DNA of 64,000 nt from Gulbenkiania mobilis. GTDB lineage: Bacteria > Pseudomonadota > Gammaproteobacteria > Burkholderiales > Chromobacteriaceae. Location: assembly GCA_004346645.1 (NCBI GenBank), contig SMDA01000002.1, positions 310,001 to 374,000 on the forward strand. Direction: 5' to 3'. Each line of letters opens with the position of its first letter. The first letter of the stretch is position 1. Both the position numbers and the translations under genes were made by a program. The notes beneath the pieces are model-generated. The model saw nothing but the letters and a program-made list of their open reading frames with translations, was not told the DNA's origin and ran no database searches. Shown one piece after another: positions 1-7,696 of this stretch.

Positions 1-170
1 AGGCCGACAAGCTGGGCACTGCCGTGGAAATGGTGAAGGTATACGAAGGCATGCGTGGTTTCGGCCACGTGAAGGCCCGCAATGTGGCCGCCGGCCGCCA
101 GCGCCTGGAAGTATTGCGGCGAGGGGGTACCCCAACCGCCAGGGCCAGCGTCTCGGGCGTCGCCGCATGA
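1..170 (+). CDS. C-terminal end of a probable indolepyruvate ferredoxin oxidoreductase (partial)
   Basis: Only the last 55 codons are present, read from base 3 to the TGA at 168-170. The peptide contains MRGFGHVKARNVAA, which resembles the '(I/M)RG(F/Y)GHVK..N...A' stretch near the C-terminus of large fused indolepyruvate:ferredoxin oxidoreductases, thiamine-diphosphate and iron-sulfur enzymes that decarboxylate aryl pyruvates to aryl-acetyl-CoA. The last residues are low complexity and differ from a typical family end. Assignment rests on one short motif, so it is tentative. It is followed by a hairpin and a strong intrinsic terminator, which marks the end of its transcript. Confidence 0.5.
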   Translation, partial: ADKLGTAVEMVKVYEGMRGFGHVKARNVAAGRQRLEVLRRGGTPTARASVSGVAA

Positions 171-174
171 GACA

Positions 175-200
175 GGCCCGCAAGGTTCACCTTGCGGGCC
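175..200 (+). repeat. hairpin after the partial gene
   Basis: A perfect 11-bp inverted repeat, GGCCCGCAAGG / CCTTGCGGGCC, with a TTCA loop, starts 4 bases after the stop codon. It has no T run, so it probably acts as an RNA-stabilising stem or first part of a double terminator with the one at 229-253. Confidence 0.6.
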
Positions 201-228
201 TACTGCAATGTTGAGGGTGGTCTTGACA

Positions 229-253
229 CGCGGGCACAGGCCCGCGTTTTTTT
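229..253 (+). terminator. intrinsic terminator
   Basis: CGCGGGC-acag-GCCCGCG followed directly by seven T residues, a textbook Rho-independent terminator for the gene ending at 170. Confidence 0.85.
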
Positions 254-275
254 CACCCTCGGCCAAGCGCTGCCT

Positions 276-506
276 TCAGGAGAGCATCAGGCTCAGCCGG
301 CGGGCTTCTTCGAGTGCGTCGTCCACCCCGGCGCATTCATCCTGCCATACCCAGACACCGTGCACCGCATCCAAGGTTTCCACCAGCCACACCCGTCCCC
401 CGGTACCTAGCGCCACATGGCGTGCGCGGGCAGGCCGCCGGTAGTTGAACATCACGATGTCGCTGGTGGTGGAAGCAGGCGGCGTGTTGCGCGAAAGCAG
501 CTTCAT
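276..506 (-). CDS. small protein of unknown function
   Basis: 76-residue protein starting with MKLLSRNTPP. The ATG at 506 has a GGAGAA Shine-Dalgarno about 7 bases upstream, so I prefer it to the much longer reading frame that runs back to 782 and would cross a terminator. It has no signal peptide or membrane segment. The C-terminal half has a regular pattern (RVWLVETLDAVHGVWVWQDE, then an acidic helix) suggesting a small folded domain. I do not recognise the family. An imperfect inverted repeat (TTCTCCGGAA / TTCCGGAGGAA, 512-542) lies over its leader and could be an operator. Confidence 0.6.
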   Translation of the reverse strand: MKLLSRNTPPASTTSDIVMFNYRRPARARHVALGTGGRVWLVETLDAVHGVWVWQDECAGVDDALEEARRLSLMLS

Positions 507-666
507 GACCGTTCTCCGGAAGGGGAAATTTTCCGGAGGAAGGAGCAAACAACATGCCAGCCCGGCTGGCCGCCTGCAGCGGGCCTGCCCCCGGCCTGCC
601 GCACCACGGCAAGGCAGGCGTCGCCCGAAAAGCGGGCAGGCTGCACACGCATGACGCGCCGGCCAA

Positions 667-696
667 AGAAAAAGCGCCGCGGATCCGCGGCGCTTT
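667..696 (-). terminator. intrinsic terminator of pyrBI
   Basis: The perfect palindrome GCGCCGCGGATCCGCGGCGC (674-693) is followed on the minus strand by TTTTTCTTT. It lies about 70 bases downstream of the pyrI stop codon. Confidence 0.8.
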
Positions 697-765
697 GCGT
701 GTTGTGATGGCACTGTCGATCGCAGTGCTTCTGGTTCGTTTCTCCTACGAGCTCTTTTGTACGAC

Positions 766-1224
766 TTAGCGCACTTCTGCAACGATATCCTTACTGAACA
801 CCTTTTCGCAATACTTGCATTTCATTTTGGTGTCAGTACCTTGCGGTCGCACGTAGAAGTGGCTTTCCACCGGCTCGGTATGCGAGATGCAGTTGGAGTT
901 GGGGCAGGCAAAGATGCCCTCGATCGCCTCGGGCAGCTCCAGCTTGTGCTTTTTTACCACTTCGAAGTTGGAAATCAGGTTCACCGTCGCCTTGGGGGCG
1001 AACAGCGCCAACTCGTTCGCCTGTGCCGCCGTCAGCGCCACGTTCTCCACCTTGATGATGTCCTTGCTGCCCATGTGGCGGCTGGAGAGGTTGAGGCCGA
1101 CGGTGACGCGCTCCCCGGTGTCGGCAAAGCGGAACAGTCGCAGGATCTTCAGTCCCTGGCCGGCGGGGATATGGTCGATGACGGTGCCTTCCTTCAGTGC
1201 TTCGACGGTACGGGTGTATTCCAT
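766..1224 (-). CDS. pyrI: aspartate carbamoyltransferase regulatory subunit
   Basis: 152 residues, the same size as Escherichia coli PyrI. It is the allosteric chain of class B aspartate transcarbamoylase, binding CTP and ATP in its N-terminal domain and zinc in its C-terminal domain. The four zinc cysteines are visible as CPNSNC and CKYC, separated by the usual 22-residue linker (HTEPVESHFYVRP is the family motif). It lies 35 bases downstream of pyrB on the same strand, so the two chains are co-transcribed and translated in the order catalytic then regulatory, as in enterobacteria. A strong terminator follows. Confidence 0.97.
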   Translation of the reverse strand: MEYTRTVEALKEGTVIDHIPAGQGLKILRLFRFADTGERVTVGLNLSSRHMGSKDIIKVENVALTAAQANELALFAPKATVNLISNFEVVKKHKLELPEAIEGIFACPNSNCISHTEPVESHFYVRPQGTDTKMKCKYCEKVFSKDIVAEVR

Positions 1225-1259
1225 TGCGTTTTCCTTTCAGTACGGGCCGGACAGGCGGC

Positions 1260-2180
1260 TCAGACAGTTTCGTTCAGGACCAGCGACAGGAGGGCCTGCC
1301 GGGCGAACACACCGTTCTTGGCCTGCTCGAAATAGTAGGCGTGGGGGGTGGCGTCCACCGCCACCTCGATCTCGTCCACCCGCGGGAGCGGATGCAGCAC
1401 CTTCATGTTGGTACGGGCGTTCTTCAGCATTTCCGCCTTCAGGATGTACTGGCCCTGGATCTTCTTGAACTCGGCCTCATCGAAGCGTTCGCGCTGCACC
1501 CGGGTCATGTAGAGGATGTCCACCTGGGGGATCACATCATCGAGCGAATCGGCCAAGGTGTACTGGATGCCGCGTTCGTTCAGCTCCTCGCACAGGTAGT
1601 CGGGCATGGCCAGCTGCTCGGGCGAGACGAAGTAGAAGCGGGCGTTGAAGAGCGACAACGCCTGTACCAGTGAATGCACCGTGCGCCCGTACTTCAGATC
1701 GCCCACGAAAGCCACCGTCAGGTTTTCCAGGGTGCCCTGGGTCTCGCGCAGGGTGAAAAGGTCCAGCAGCGTCTGCGTGGGATGCTGGTTGGAGCCATCC
1801 CCGCCGTTGATGACGGGCACCGCGGAGAACTCGCTGGCCAGCCGCGCCGCACCCTCGCGCGGGTGGCGCATCACCACCGCGTCGGTGTAAGAGCCGATGA
1901 TCTTGATGGAATCGGCCAGTGTTTCCCCCTTTTTGGCGCTGGTATTGCCACCATCGGCAAAGCCGATCACGCTACCGCCCAGCCGCTGTACCGCCGTCTC
2001 GAAGGACAAGCGGGTACGGGTGGAAGGCTCGAAGAAGCAGCTGCCGATGAGCCGGCCGGCCAGCAGATCATTGCGGGGCTGGCGCTTGAGCCGCGCTGCA
2101 GTGTCCACCACCAGCTCCAGTTCCTCGCGGCTGAAGTCGGCAATCGAGATGATGTGCTTCCGGTACAGGGGGTTCGCCAT
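1260..2180 (-). CDS. pyrB: aspartate carbamoyltransferase catalytic subunit
   Basis: 306 residues. It catalyses the first committed step of pyrimidine synthesis, carbamoyl phosphate plus L-aspartate to N-carbamoyl-L-aspartate. The carbamoyl phosphate loop [13 protein letters not shown] is at about residues 50-62, and [12 protein letters not shown] and the aspartate-side HPLPRVDEI motif are also present. The start ATG at 2180 has an AAAGGA ribosome site. Upstream lies an attenuator and a short leader gene, implying control of transcription by UTP-sensitive termination as in the enterobacterial pyrBI operon. Confidence 0.98.
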   Translation of the reverse strand: MANPLYRKHIISIADFSREELELVVDTAARLKRQPRNDLLAGRLIGSCFFEPSTRTRLSFETAVQRLGGSVIGFADGGNTSAKKGETLADSIKIIGSYTDAVVMRHPREGAARLASEFSAVPVINGGDGSNQHPTQTLLDLFTLRETQGTLENLTVAFVGDLKYGRTVHSLVQALSLFNARFYFVSPEQLAMPDYLCEELNERGIQYTLADSLDDVIPQVDILYMTRVQRERFDEAEFKKIQGQYILKAEMLKNARTNMKVLHPLPRVDEIEVAVDATPHAYYFEQAKNGVFARQALLSLVLNETV

Positions 2181-2215
2181 GGTCGGTTCCTTTTTTCTGT
2201 CTTCGGTTCGGCGGC

Positions 2216-2252
2216 AAAAAAAAAGCTCCTGAAAGAATCAGGAGCTTTTTTT
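2216..2252 (-). terminator. pyrBI leader attenuator
   Basis: GCTCCTGA-(TTCTT)-TCAGGAGC on the minus strand (2245-2225) followed by nine T residues (2224-2216) sits between the promoter and pyrB. The stop codon of the leader peptide lies in the first arm of the stem, so a ribosome closely following RNA polymerase would prevent the stem from forming. This is the arrangement of the UTP-sensitive pyrBI attenuator. Confidence 0.8.
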
Positions 2253-2354
2253 GCAGAAACAATGCGGTCGGGGACGGAGCACCAGCGACGGCAACGGCAC
2301 CGGGCGGCTGGCAATGCCATTACCGGTACAGCGTGCATGCAGGGTCTGGGCCAT
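2238..2354 (-). CDS. PyrL-like leader peptide of the pyrBI attenuator
   Basis: 38 codons starting MAQTLHARC and ending HCFCKKSS. The ATG at 2354 is preceded by GGAGG at 5 bases, a strong ribosome site for so short a gene. The TGA falls inside the ascending arm of the attenuator stem. The last codons (CAT TGT TTC TGC AAA AAA) give a pyrimidine-rich stretch just before the stem, comparable to the UTP-sensitive pause region of the E. coli pyrL leader. The peptide sequence itself is not conserved with PyrL of E. coli (44 residues), and in such leaders only its translation matters. The role is inferred from position and architecture. Confidence 0.7.
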   Translation of the reverse strand: MAQTLHARCTGNGIASRPVPLPSLVLRPRPHCFCKKSS

Positions 2355-2379
2355 CTCGTCCTCCGAACAAAACCGCGGA

Positions 2380-2408
2380 ATTCTAACGCCGTTGGCGCGT
2401 GGCGTTAA
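2380..2408 (-). promoter_or_regulatory. promoter of pyrL-pyrBI
   Basis: Minus-strand TTAACG (-35, 2408-2403), 17-bp spacer, TAGAAT (-10, 2385-2380), 26 bases before the leader start codon. An inverted repeat TAACGCC...GGCGTTA (arms 2384-2390 and 2401-2407) spans exactly the spacer and edges of both boxes and could be an operator for a dimeric regulator. Confidence 0.55.
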
Positions 2409-2722
2409 GGGTACTGTCGCACAAATGAAAAAAACTGGCGCACTGCACCGGCTTCTTTATAGACCCGATCCACCTGCCAGGCAGCCCCGGCAATGGCTAC
2501 GTACAAATACCTAGGCCCCTCTTTTCTCCTGGCGACCGGGGCAGGGCTCGACTAAAAAAGACGAGTGGCACCCCCTGCTGGCACGTCAGGGGCAGGCCAT
2601 TCATCAGCCTCCGCAGGCATTGCGGGCCCACCCTTCGGGGTGGGCCCTCTTTCTTTGTTCTGGCCCCGGGCGCGCGCCTTGCCTTACCCAAGCCGGATCC
2701 TTCATTAGCTGGAACGCGCCTC
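2409..2722 (+). other. intergenic region, possible small RNA
   Basis: No convincing protein gene. It contains a hairpin CCCCTG/CAGGGG (2572-2592) and ends in a strong plus-strand terminator although no plus-strand gene lies upstream. That combination suggests either a small RNA of up to about 200 bases or a long structured leader of the following DUF2252 gene. A weak TATAGA at about 2459 could be a -10 box. I could not match it to SRP RNA, RNase P RNA, tmRNA or a known riboswitch. Confidence 0.35.
2624..2656 (+). terminator. intrinsic terminator upstream of DUF2252 gene
   Basis: GGGCCCACCC-TTCG-GGGTGGGCCC with a stable UUCG-type loop, followed by TCTTTCTTT. It ends about 65 bases before the next start codon. 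Confidence 0.75.
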
Positions 2723-4120
2723 ATGGACACCCCGCATCCACACTTTGAACGCCTGTATGCCGCCGGCAAAGCGCGCCGCAAGGCCTGCAGCCGTAGCTGC
2801 CAAGCCCGCTTCGATACCGACCGCCCTGACCGGGACGTGATCGCTATGCTGCGCCAGAGCTCAGAAGGCCGGGTGCCGGCGCTGATCCCGGTGCGTTACG
2901 GCCGCATGCAGGTCTCGCCTTCAGCCTTCTTCCGTGGACTGGCGCTGGTACAGGCTGCCGATCTGGCGGCGCACCCGCACAGCGGTATCACCGTGCAGGC
3001 ATGTGGCGATGCCCACCTGCTCAACTATGGCTTCTTCGCCTCGCCGGAGCGCACGCTGCTGTTCGACCTGAACGACCTGGACGAAACGCATCCGGCCCCG
3101 TGGGAGTGGGACCTCAAGCGCTTGGCCGTAAGCCTGGCACTGGCCGCACGCGAGTGCAGCCTCAACGAGGACGCCGCGCGCGAAGCGGTGCGCAGGGCGG
3201 TGGCCAACTATCGCGCCCGGCAAGCGGAATTTGCACGGATGGGCCAGATGGCGTTGTGGTACAGCCGCATCAGCCATGAGGCACTGGTGCGCCTGGCGCC
3301 CACCCAGGCATTGCAAGACAGCCTGGAGCGTTTGGGGGAAAAAGCCCGCAACCGCACCCATGAGCGCCTGTTGCCCAAGCTGGCGGAAGACGAGGGCGGC
3401 AGCCTGCGGCTGAAGGACGACCCGCCGGTGCTGTTTCACGTGCACGAGGAAGGCACCCCGCTGCCCGACGATGATCAGTGGCTGGCTACCGGCAACTGGC
3501 ACGCGCTGGTGGAACCGATGATGACCCGCTACTTGGCCACGCTGAAAGATGACCGGCGCATGCTGGTGGAGCGGTTCCGGCTGGTGGACATGGCGTTCAA
3601 GGTGGTTGGGGTCGGCAGTGTGGGCACCCGCTGCCTGGTGATCCTGCTGCAGGACGACTACGATCAGCCGCTGTTCCTGCAGCTGAAGGAAGCGCGCCGC
3701 TCGGTGCTGGAGCCGTACACCCAGCCATGCGTCCATGCGCACCAGGGGCGGCGCGTGGTGGCGGGCCAGCAACTGCTGCAGGCGGCCAGCGACCTGTTTC
3801 TGGGCTGGACCAGCGGCCCTGGCGAGCGGGAGTTTTACGTGCGACAGCTGCGCGACATGAAGGCTTCGGCCAACCTCGAGCAATTTGATGCCGAGGCACT
3901 GGCCAGTTACGGAGAGGCCTGTGCCTGGGCGCTGGCGCGTGCGCATGCCAAGGGCAGCGGGCGCGCGGCCGAGATCGCTGGCTATCTAGGGCAGGGCGAG
4001 CCTTTCGACGAGGCGCTGACGACATATGCGCTCGGCTACGCCGACCAGGTTGAAGCAGATTTTGCGGCCTTCCGTCAGGCGATCCGTGCCGGCACGCTAC
4101 CGGCCGAAACGGTCGACTAA
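2723..4120 (+). CDS. DUF2252 family protein
   Basis: 465 residues matching the DUF2252 family, soluble proteins with a distant kinase-like fold whose function is not established. Diagnostic stretches are RYGRMQVSPSAFFRGLA near residue 60, VQACGDAHLLNYGFFASPER near 95, and FDLNDLDETHPAPWEWDLKR near 120. The GDAH and DxND motifs fit nucleotide or metal binding in related phosphotransferase folds. The length is normal for the family. It stands alone on the plus strand and overlaps the next, convergent gene by 4 bases. Confidence 0.85.
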   Translation: MDTPHPHFERLYAAGKARRKACSRSCQARFDTDRPDRDVIAMLRQSSEGRVPALIPVRYGRMQVSPSAFFRGLALVQAADLAAHPHSGITVQACGDAHLLNYGFFASPERTLLFDLNDLDETHPAPWEWDLKRLAVSLALAARECSLNEDAAREAVRRAVANYRARQAEFARMGQMALWYSRISHEALVRLAPTQALQDSLERLGEKARNRTHERLLPKLAEDEGGSLRLKDDPPVLFHVHEEGTPLPDDDQWLATGNWHALVEPMMTRYLATLKDDRRMLVERFRLVDMAFKVVGVGSVGTRCLVILLQDDYDQPLFLQLKEARRSVLEPYTQPCVHAHQGRRVVAGQQLLQAASDLFLGWTSGPGEREFYVRQLRDMKASANLEQFDAEALASYGEACAWALARAHAKGSGRAAEIAGYLGQGEPFDEALTTYALGYADQVEADFAAFRQAIRAGTLPAETVD

Positions 4121-4422
4121 ACGCTGGCGTCGGCAGGCAGGGTTGCGCCTTGGCAGGGAAGGGTGCCGGAGGCCGTCTGGTCAGCCAGCCAGGCCCGCTT
4201 GCGCGCCACGCTCCATTGCTTGATGGTGTATTCGGCCGCAGCGGCGGCCTGCCGGCTCTCGAAGGCCAGCACCAGACACAGCCGCTCGGGGGGATGGCTG
4301 CGCGTGAAGCGCGCGCCACGGCCGCTGGCGTGGGCGGCATAGCGGCGTGCCACATCGGTGGTGATGCCGGTGTAGAGCCTTCCGCCACGACACTCCAGTA
4401 TGTAAAGATACCAAGGCTTCAA
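4117..4422 (-). CDS. GIY-YIG nuclease family protein (UPF0213/YhbQ type)
   Basis: 101 residues with the compact single-domain GIY-YIG fold: WYLYILECRGGRLYTGITTD at residues 4-23 supplies the two tyrosine motifs, followed by RYAAHASGRGARFTRSHPPE, which carries the conserved arginine and histidine, and the AEYTIKQW helix. Such stand-alone proteins (YhbQ/YazA type) are presumed DNA nucleases acting in DNA repair. The start appears to be TTG, forming a TTGA overlap with the stop of the upstream lipoprotein gene, so the two are translationally coupled. Confidence 0.88.
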   Translation of the reverse strand: MKPWYLYILECRGGRLYTGITTDVARRYAAHASGRGARFTRSHPPERLCLVLAFESRQAAAAAEYTIKQWSVARKRAWLADQTASGTLPCQGATLPADASV

Positions 4423-4697
4423 CGCTCGGTCTTCCGTGGAGCCGCGGACCCTGCAGCCGTTTCCGCTTCATGCCCCGCCGCGCGCGGGGCCTCGTCTTCG
4501 GCCGGGGCGGGCGATCGGTCGCTGCCAGTGACCAGCCGGACAGCGCCCACGGTCACGTCCGCCGCAGTGCCCACCACCGCAGCCCCCACTTTCACCGCCG
4601 TCACCGTTGCCCCCACCGCAGCGCCAGCCACCGTCACCACGGTACACCCGCCCAGCGCAGCCAGCAGCGCCACCACAGCCCACCTTGCAACGTTCAT
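4419..4697 (-). CDS. small glycine/valine-rich lipoprotein
   Basis: 92 residues from the ATG at 4697. A signal peptide (MNVARWAVVALLAALGG) ends at Cys18 in a lipobox-like LGGC, so it should be lipidated. The following 40 residues are an unusual alternation of Val, Ala, Gly and Thr (TVVTVAGAAVGATVTAVKVG) that could be amphipathic or membrane-associated, then a charged Pro/Glu/Ala tail. Similar VAGAAVGA lipoproteins of unknown function are common in Gram-negative bacteria. An upstream in-frame extension to 4856 is rejected because it lacks a signal peptide at its own start. Confidence 0.65.
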   Translation of the reverse strand: MNVARWAVVALLAALGGCTVVTVAGAAVGATVTAVKVGAAVVGTAADVTVGAVRLVTGSDRSPAPAEDEAPRAAGHEAETAAGSAAPRKTER

Positions 4698-4824
4698 TCG
4701 CTTGTTCGCCCGTTCAAAGCAGCAGTGTATCGCAGTCAGCCTGTTGAAAATGTGGATAACTCTGTTGATAACCATTGAGCATGCTGTGCGACAGCGGTGG
4801 ATAGCTCTGGCATCGCTCCCATGC

Positions 4825-4852
4825 AAAAGGCCGTCCAGCGTGCTGGACGGCC
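4825..4852 (-). terminator. intrinsic terminator of the chemoreceptor gene
   Basis: GGCCGTCCAGC / GCTGGACGGCC (4829-4852) followed by TTTT on the minus strand, 20 bases after the chemoreceptor stop codon. Confidence 0.75.
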
Positions 4853-4874
4853 CCACGGGGTGCCACTGTTGCGC

Positions 4875-6950
4875 TTACAGCCGGAAATTGCCTACCAGCT
4901 GCTCCAGGTTGGCCGAAAGCGCCCGCAGCTGCTCCACCTCGCGGCCCACACTGGCCACAACGCTACTGTTGGATTGTGCCATGGCGCTGATACGCTCCAC
5001 GTTCTGGGCGATCTCGGCGCTGGCGCTCGACTGCTCGCGGGTAGAGGCGGCGATGTCCACAATACTGGCCACCAGCGCCTCACTGCGGTCCATTACCCCC
5101 TGCATCGCATTGTTGGCGTTCTCGGCGATCGTCACGCTGTTATCCACCAGCTCGCAGCTACGGTTTACGTCGCCCACCGCATCGCGTGTTTCAGCGCTAA
5201 TGGCATGGACGATGCGGGTGATGTCCACCGTGGCTTCCGCCGTACGGGCGGCCAGATTGCGCACCTCGTCGGCCACCACCGCAAAGCCACGGCCCTGCTC
5301 GCCAGCCCGCGCCGCCTCGATCGCCGCATTGAGCGCCAAGAGGTTGGTCTGGTCGGCAATGTCCTTGATCACCCGTACGATGGAGGTCACCTCCTCGGAG
5401 CGGGCACCCAGCGCGTTCATGCGGTCGGTCAGCGCATGCATCGTGGCGGTGACCCGACGGATCTCCTCGGTCACATCCTTCACCGTGGCCACGCTGTCGC
5501 GCGTCAGGTTGCCGGTCTCGCGGGCGGCCTGCTCCGCCTCCCCGGCGGTATCGGCGATGTGGTGCACGCTGACGGTCACTTCCTCCACGCCGGCAGCGGT
5601 GGCGCTGGCGGCATCAGACTGAGCCGAAGAGGCAGACTCCACCTGCTGGGCCGACGCCGCCAGCTGGAGCGCCGACTGGCTGACCGCACGGCTCTGCTCG
5701 CGCACCTCGCCGAACATCTCGCGCAGGCTGGCCATGAAGCGATTAAATGCATCGGCGGTGCGGCCGATCTCGTCGCGGTTGTTGATGTCCACCCGCACTG
5801 TCAGGTCGCCCTTGCCGGTGGCCAGCTGCTCCATGGTGGCCGCCAGACGGTTGAGCGGGCGGGTGAGGGCCGACACCACCACCCCCACCAGCAGCAGGAT
5901 CACCACCAGCCCGACCACGCCCACCACCACGGCCACATTGCGCTGGCGTGCGGCCTCGGCAGTGATGGCTGCGGTGGGGATACTGACGCCCATGGCCCAG
6001 AACTGGCCGGTGTCGCCGACCTTGATCGGCTGAAAGAAGTGGGTGAAGCCGCCTTCCTCGTAGCTGAACTTCTCACCTTTACGCACTTGGGCGAGATGAA
6101 CGCCCAGCGGAGCCTGCGGATCGACAGGCTTGCCCACCAGACCGGTCTGGTTGCTGACCACGTACAGACCACCCTCGGACACCAGCGTCAGATAGCCAGT
6201 GTCGTACAGGCGCACCTGCGACAGTCGCTTCTGCATGTCGTCCAGCGACAGGTCGGCCGCCGCGATCCCGAGGAACTTGCCCGCCTCGTCGCGGATCGGC
6301 ACCGCCAGCGAGCTCTCCAGCACCTTCTGGCCCTGCACTTCATAGAAGAAGGGTTCGGTGATGGTGTCACGGCCGCGCTGCTTAGGCACAACGTAGAAGT
6401 CGCCCCAGCCGGACTTTTCATAGGGCGGCTGGTAGGCTGCGGGGTTGTCGCGGTACTTCGGAAAATCCTTGATGTAGTCGCTGCCCACCATCACGTCCAG
6501 CTTGGCTTTGCCGTTGGCACGGGTGACATAGGGCATGTAGCGGCCGGTTGGGTCATGGCGCGGCCAGTCCAGCCGCCAAGCCGCATCGTTGCGGTCGAAG
6601 GCGTCCGGCTCCCACAGCATCCACACACCGATCGCGGCCGGGTTACCCTCCAAGAGGCGCATCAGCATCTGGTCGGTGGCGTCCCGCCCGGGGGCGGCCA
6701 CCTTGCGCAGGCCAACCAGGGTATCGGCCATGTGATGTGGCAGCGCAAAGCCATTGGAGAGCTCGGCCTCGATGCCTGCAGCGTAGGAGGTGGCTTGATC
6801 GTTGGCGATCCGGTAACCCTGCTCCACCGCGCTGGAGTAACTCATGCGCGCCAGGATGACGATCATCACTGCAAAGCAGACCGCCACTGCCACACCCACC
6901 ACCAGGATGATCCGATGGCTCAGCTTTCCCCATTTCCCTTGTCGTTTCAT
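4875..6950 (-). CDS. methyl-accepting chemotaxis protein with dCache sensor domain
   Basis: 691 residues. A transmembrane helix near residues 11-34, a periplasmic region of about 290 residues with the dCache pattern ([47 protein letters not shown]), a second helix ([20 protein letters not shown]), a HAMP domain and the cytoplasmic MCP coiled coil with hairpin tip [20 protein letters not shown]. dCache domains commonly bind amino acids, organic acids or amines; the ligand here is unknown. I chose ATG 6950 rather than GTG 6956 because the GGAGG site is 8 bases from the former and only 2 from the latter. No CheB/CheR-binding pentapeptide is seen at the C-terminus (GNFRL). Confidence 0.95.
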   Translation of the reverse strand: MKRQGKWGKLSHRIILVVGVAVAVCFAVMIVILARMSYSSAVEQGYRIANDQATSYAAGIEAELSNGFALPHHMADTLVGLRKVAAPGRDATDQMLMRLLEGNPAAIGVWMLWEPDAFDRNDAAWRLDWPRHDPTGRYMPYVTRANGKAKLDVMVGSDYIKDFPKYRDNPAAYQPPYEKSGWGDFYVVPKQRGRDTITEPFFYEVQGQKVLESSLAVPIRDEAGKFLGIAAADLSLDDMQKRLSQVRLYDTGYLTLVSEGGLYVVSNQTGLVGKPVDPQAPLGVHLAQVRKGEKFSYEEGGFTHFFQPIKVGDTGQFWAMGVSIPTAAITAEAARQRNVAVVVGVVGLVVILLLVGVVVSALTRPLNRLAATMEQLATGKGDLTVRVDINNRDEIGRTADAFNRFMASLREMFGEVREQSRAVSQSALQLAASAQQVESASSAQSDAASATAAGVEEVTVSVHHIADTAGEAEQAARETGNLTRDSVATVKDVTEEIRRVTATMHALTDRMNALGARSEEVTSIVRVIKDIADQTNLLALNAAIEAARAGEQGRGFAVVADEVRNLAARTAEATVDITRIVHAISAETRDAVGDVNRSCELVDNSVTIAENANNAMQGVMDRSEALVASIVDIAASTREQSSASAEIAQNVERISAMAQSNSSVVASVGREVEQLRALSANLEQLVGNFRL

Positions 6951-6970
6951 GTGCACGCCCTCCCGGCTTT

Positions 6971-6990
6971 TTACGTAGTTTTACGTAGTT
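6971..6990. repeat. 10-bp tandem direct repeat
   Basis: Two exact head-to-tail copies of TTACGTAGTT in the leader of the chemoreceptor gene, immediately downstream of its sigma-28 -10 box. Possibly a regulator site; it could equally be a chance duplication. Confidence 0.5.
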
Positions 6991-7017
6991 TTATCGGCCA
7001 GAGAAGCGTTTTTTGTA
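6991..7017 (-). promoter_or_regulatory. sigma-28 (FliA) type promoter of the chemoreceptor
   Basis: The minus strand has GCCGATAA (6998-6991), the exact sigma-28 -10 consensus, with TACA 15 bases upstream (7017-7014; consensus TAAA-N15-GCCGATAA). It lies 40 bases before the start codon. This places the receptor in the flagellar/chemotaxis regulon. Confidence 0.7.
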
Positions 7018-7074
7018 GGACAGTTGTGTAACCGGGAAAGAATGTGTCGCTTTTGGTAGCAGACTCTGCCATTG

Positions 7075-7104
7075 TTGCCAAAACATTTAAAACAACAATA
7101 TTAT
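7075..7104 (+). promoter_or_regulatory. promoter of the DUF2892 gene
   Basis: TTGCCA, 18-bp spacer, TATTAT within an AT-rich stretch (7081-7116) that stands out from the GC-rich surroundings. It lies 28 bases before the start codon. Confidence 0.5.
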
Positions 7105-7131
7105 ATATATACACATAACGTGGAGAGTGTC

Positions 7132-7326
7132 ATGAAACGCAACATCGGTGCCTTGGACCGCGCTCTGCGCATCGTCGCCGGCCTTATCCTGCTTTCGCTT
7201 GTGTTCGTCGGTCCGCAAACTCCTTGGGGGTGGATCGGTCTGGTGCTACTGGCCACCGGGCTGATCGGCTGGTGCCCCCCCTACGCCCTGCTGGGTATCA
7301 ACACCTGTTCCGCTAAGAAGAGCTGA
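7132..7326 (+). CDS. DUF2892 (YgaP-like) small inner-membrane protein
   Basis: 64 residues. It begins MKRNIGALDRALR, the typical DUF2892 opening, followed by two hydrophobic helices (IVAGLILLSLVFVG and WIGLVLLATGLIGWCPPYALLG). The CPPYALLGINTC motif near the C-terminus is shared with the membrane part of YgaP rhodaneses. The function is unknown, with suggested roles in sulfur handling or membrane integrity. ATG 7132 is chosen because GGAG lies 8 bases upstream; the longer frame from 7072 would begin inside the AT-rich promoter. Confidence 0.85.
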   Translation: MKRNIGALDRALRIVAGLILLSLVFVGPQTPWGWIGLVLLATGLIGWCPPYALLGINTCSAKKS

Positions 7327-7356
7327 GCACGCCTCAAGGTGACAAGGAGTGCGTAG

Positions 7357-7389
7357 AAGGTGGCCTGGATAAGCCAAGCCACCTTTTTC
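7357..7389 (+). terminator. intrinsic terminator
   Basis: AAGGTGGC (7357-7364) and GCCACCTT (7378-7385) with a 13-base loop, followed by TTTCT. It terminates the DUF2892 transcript. Confidence 0.75.
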
Positions 7390-7696
7390 TATTAATTATT
7401 CTCCTTTGCGAATTAGAGGCAAGGCAACCTTAAGCCACGCCCTCGTTTCGGAACGTGGAGACTGCCCGCTTTGAGTGCATAATTATTTGCCGGCTCCAAA
7501 CGCACGAGAGCCGAAAGCTCTTTGAGACAATAAGCAGTTTGAGCAGACAAGGTTCCCTCTTTTCAAGAGCGGGAATTTTCACTCGCGCTTTCCTTAGCCG
7601 CAGCGGAGCGCGCCTTAAATCTTGCAAAGATTCGGTAAAAATTGTGCAATGTGGCAGCAAGGGACTAAGCTGTTGTCTCCTTAATGGTGATGCATC
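7390..7696. other. low-GC intergenic stretch
   Basis: About 300 bases with visibly more A and T than the rest of the window. Open frames on both strands (for example 7455-7730 plus and 7430-7876 minus) show no recognisable protein and no good ribosome site. It probably arrived together with the GIY-YIG gene that follows. Confidence 0.5.

Noticed and set aside
2409-2656. SRP RNA, RNase P RNA or tmRNA
   Set aside because: None of the invariant motifs (for example GGAAGCAG of SRP RNA or GAGGAAAGTC of RNase P) occurs on either strand here.
2497-2781. Minus-strand open frame across the spacer before the DUF2252 gene
   Set aside because: Low-complexity basic translation, no ribosome site, and it runs through a terminator hairpin.
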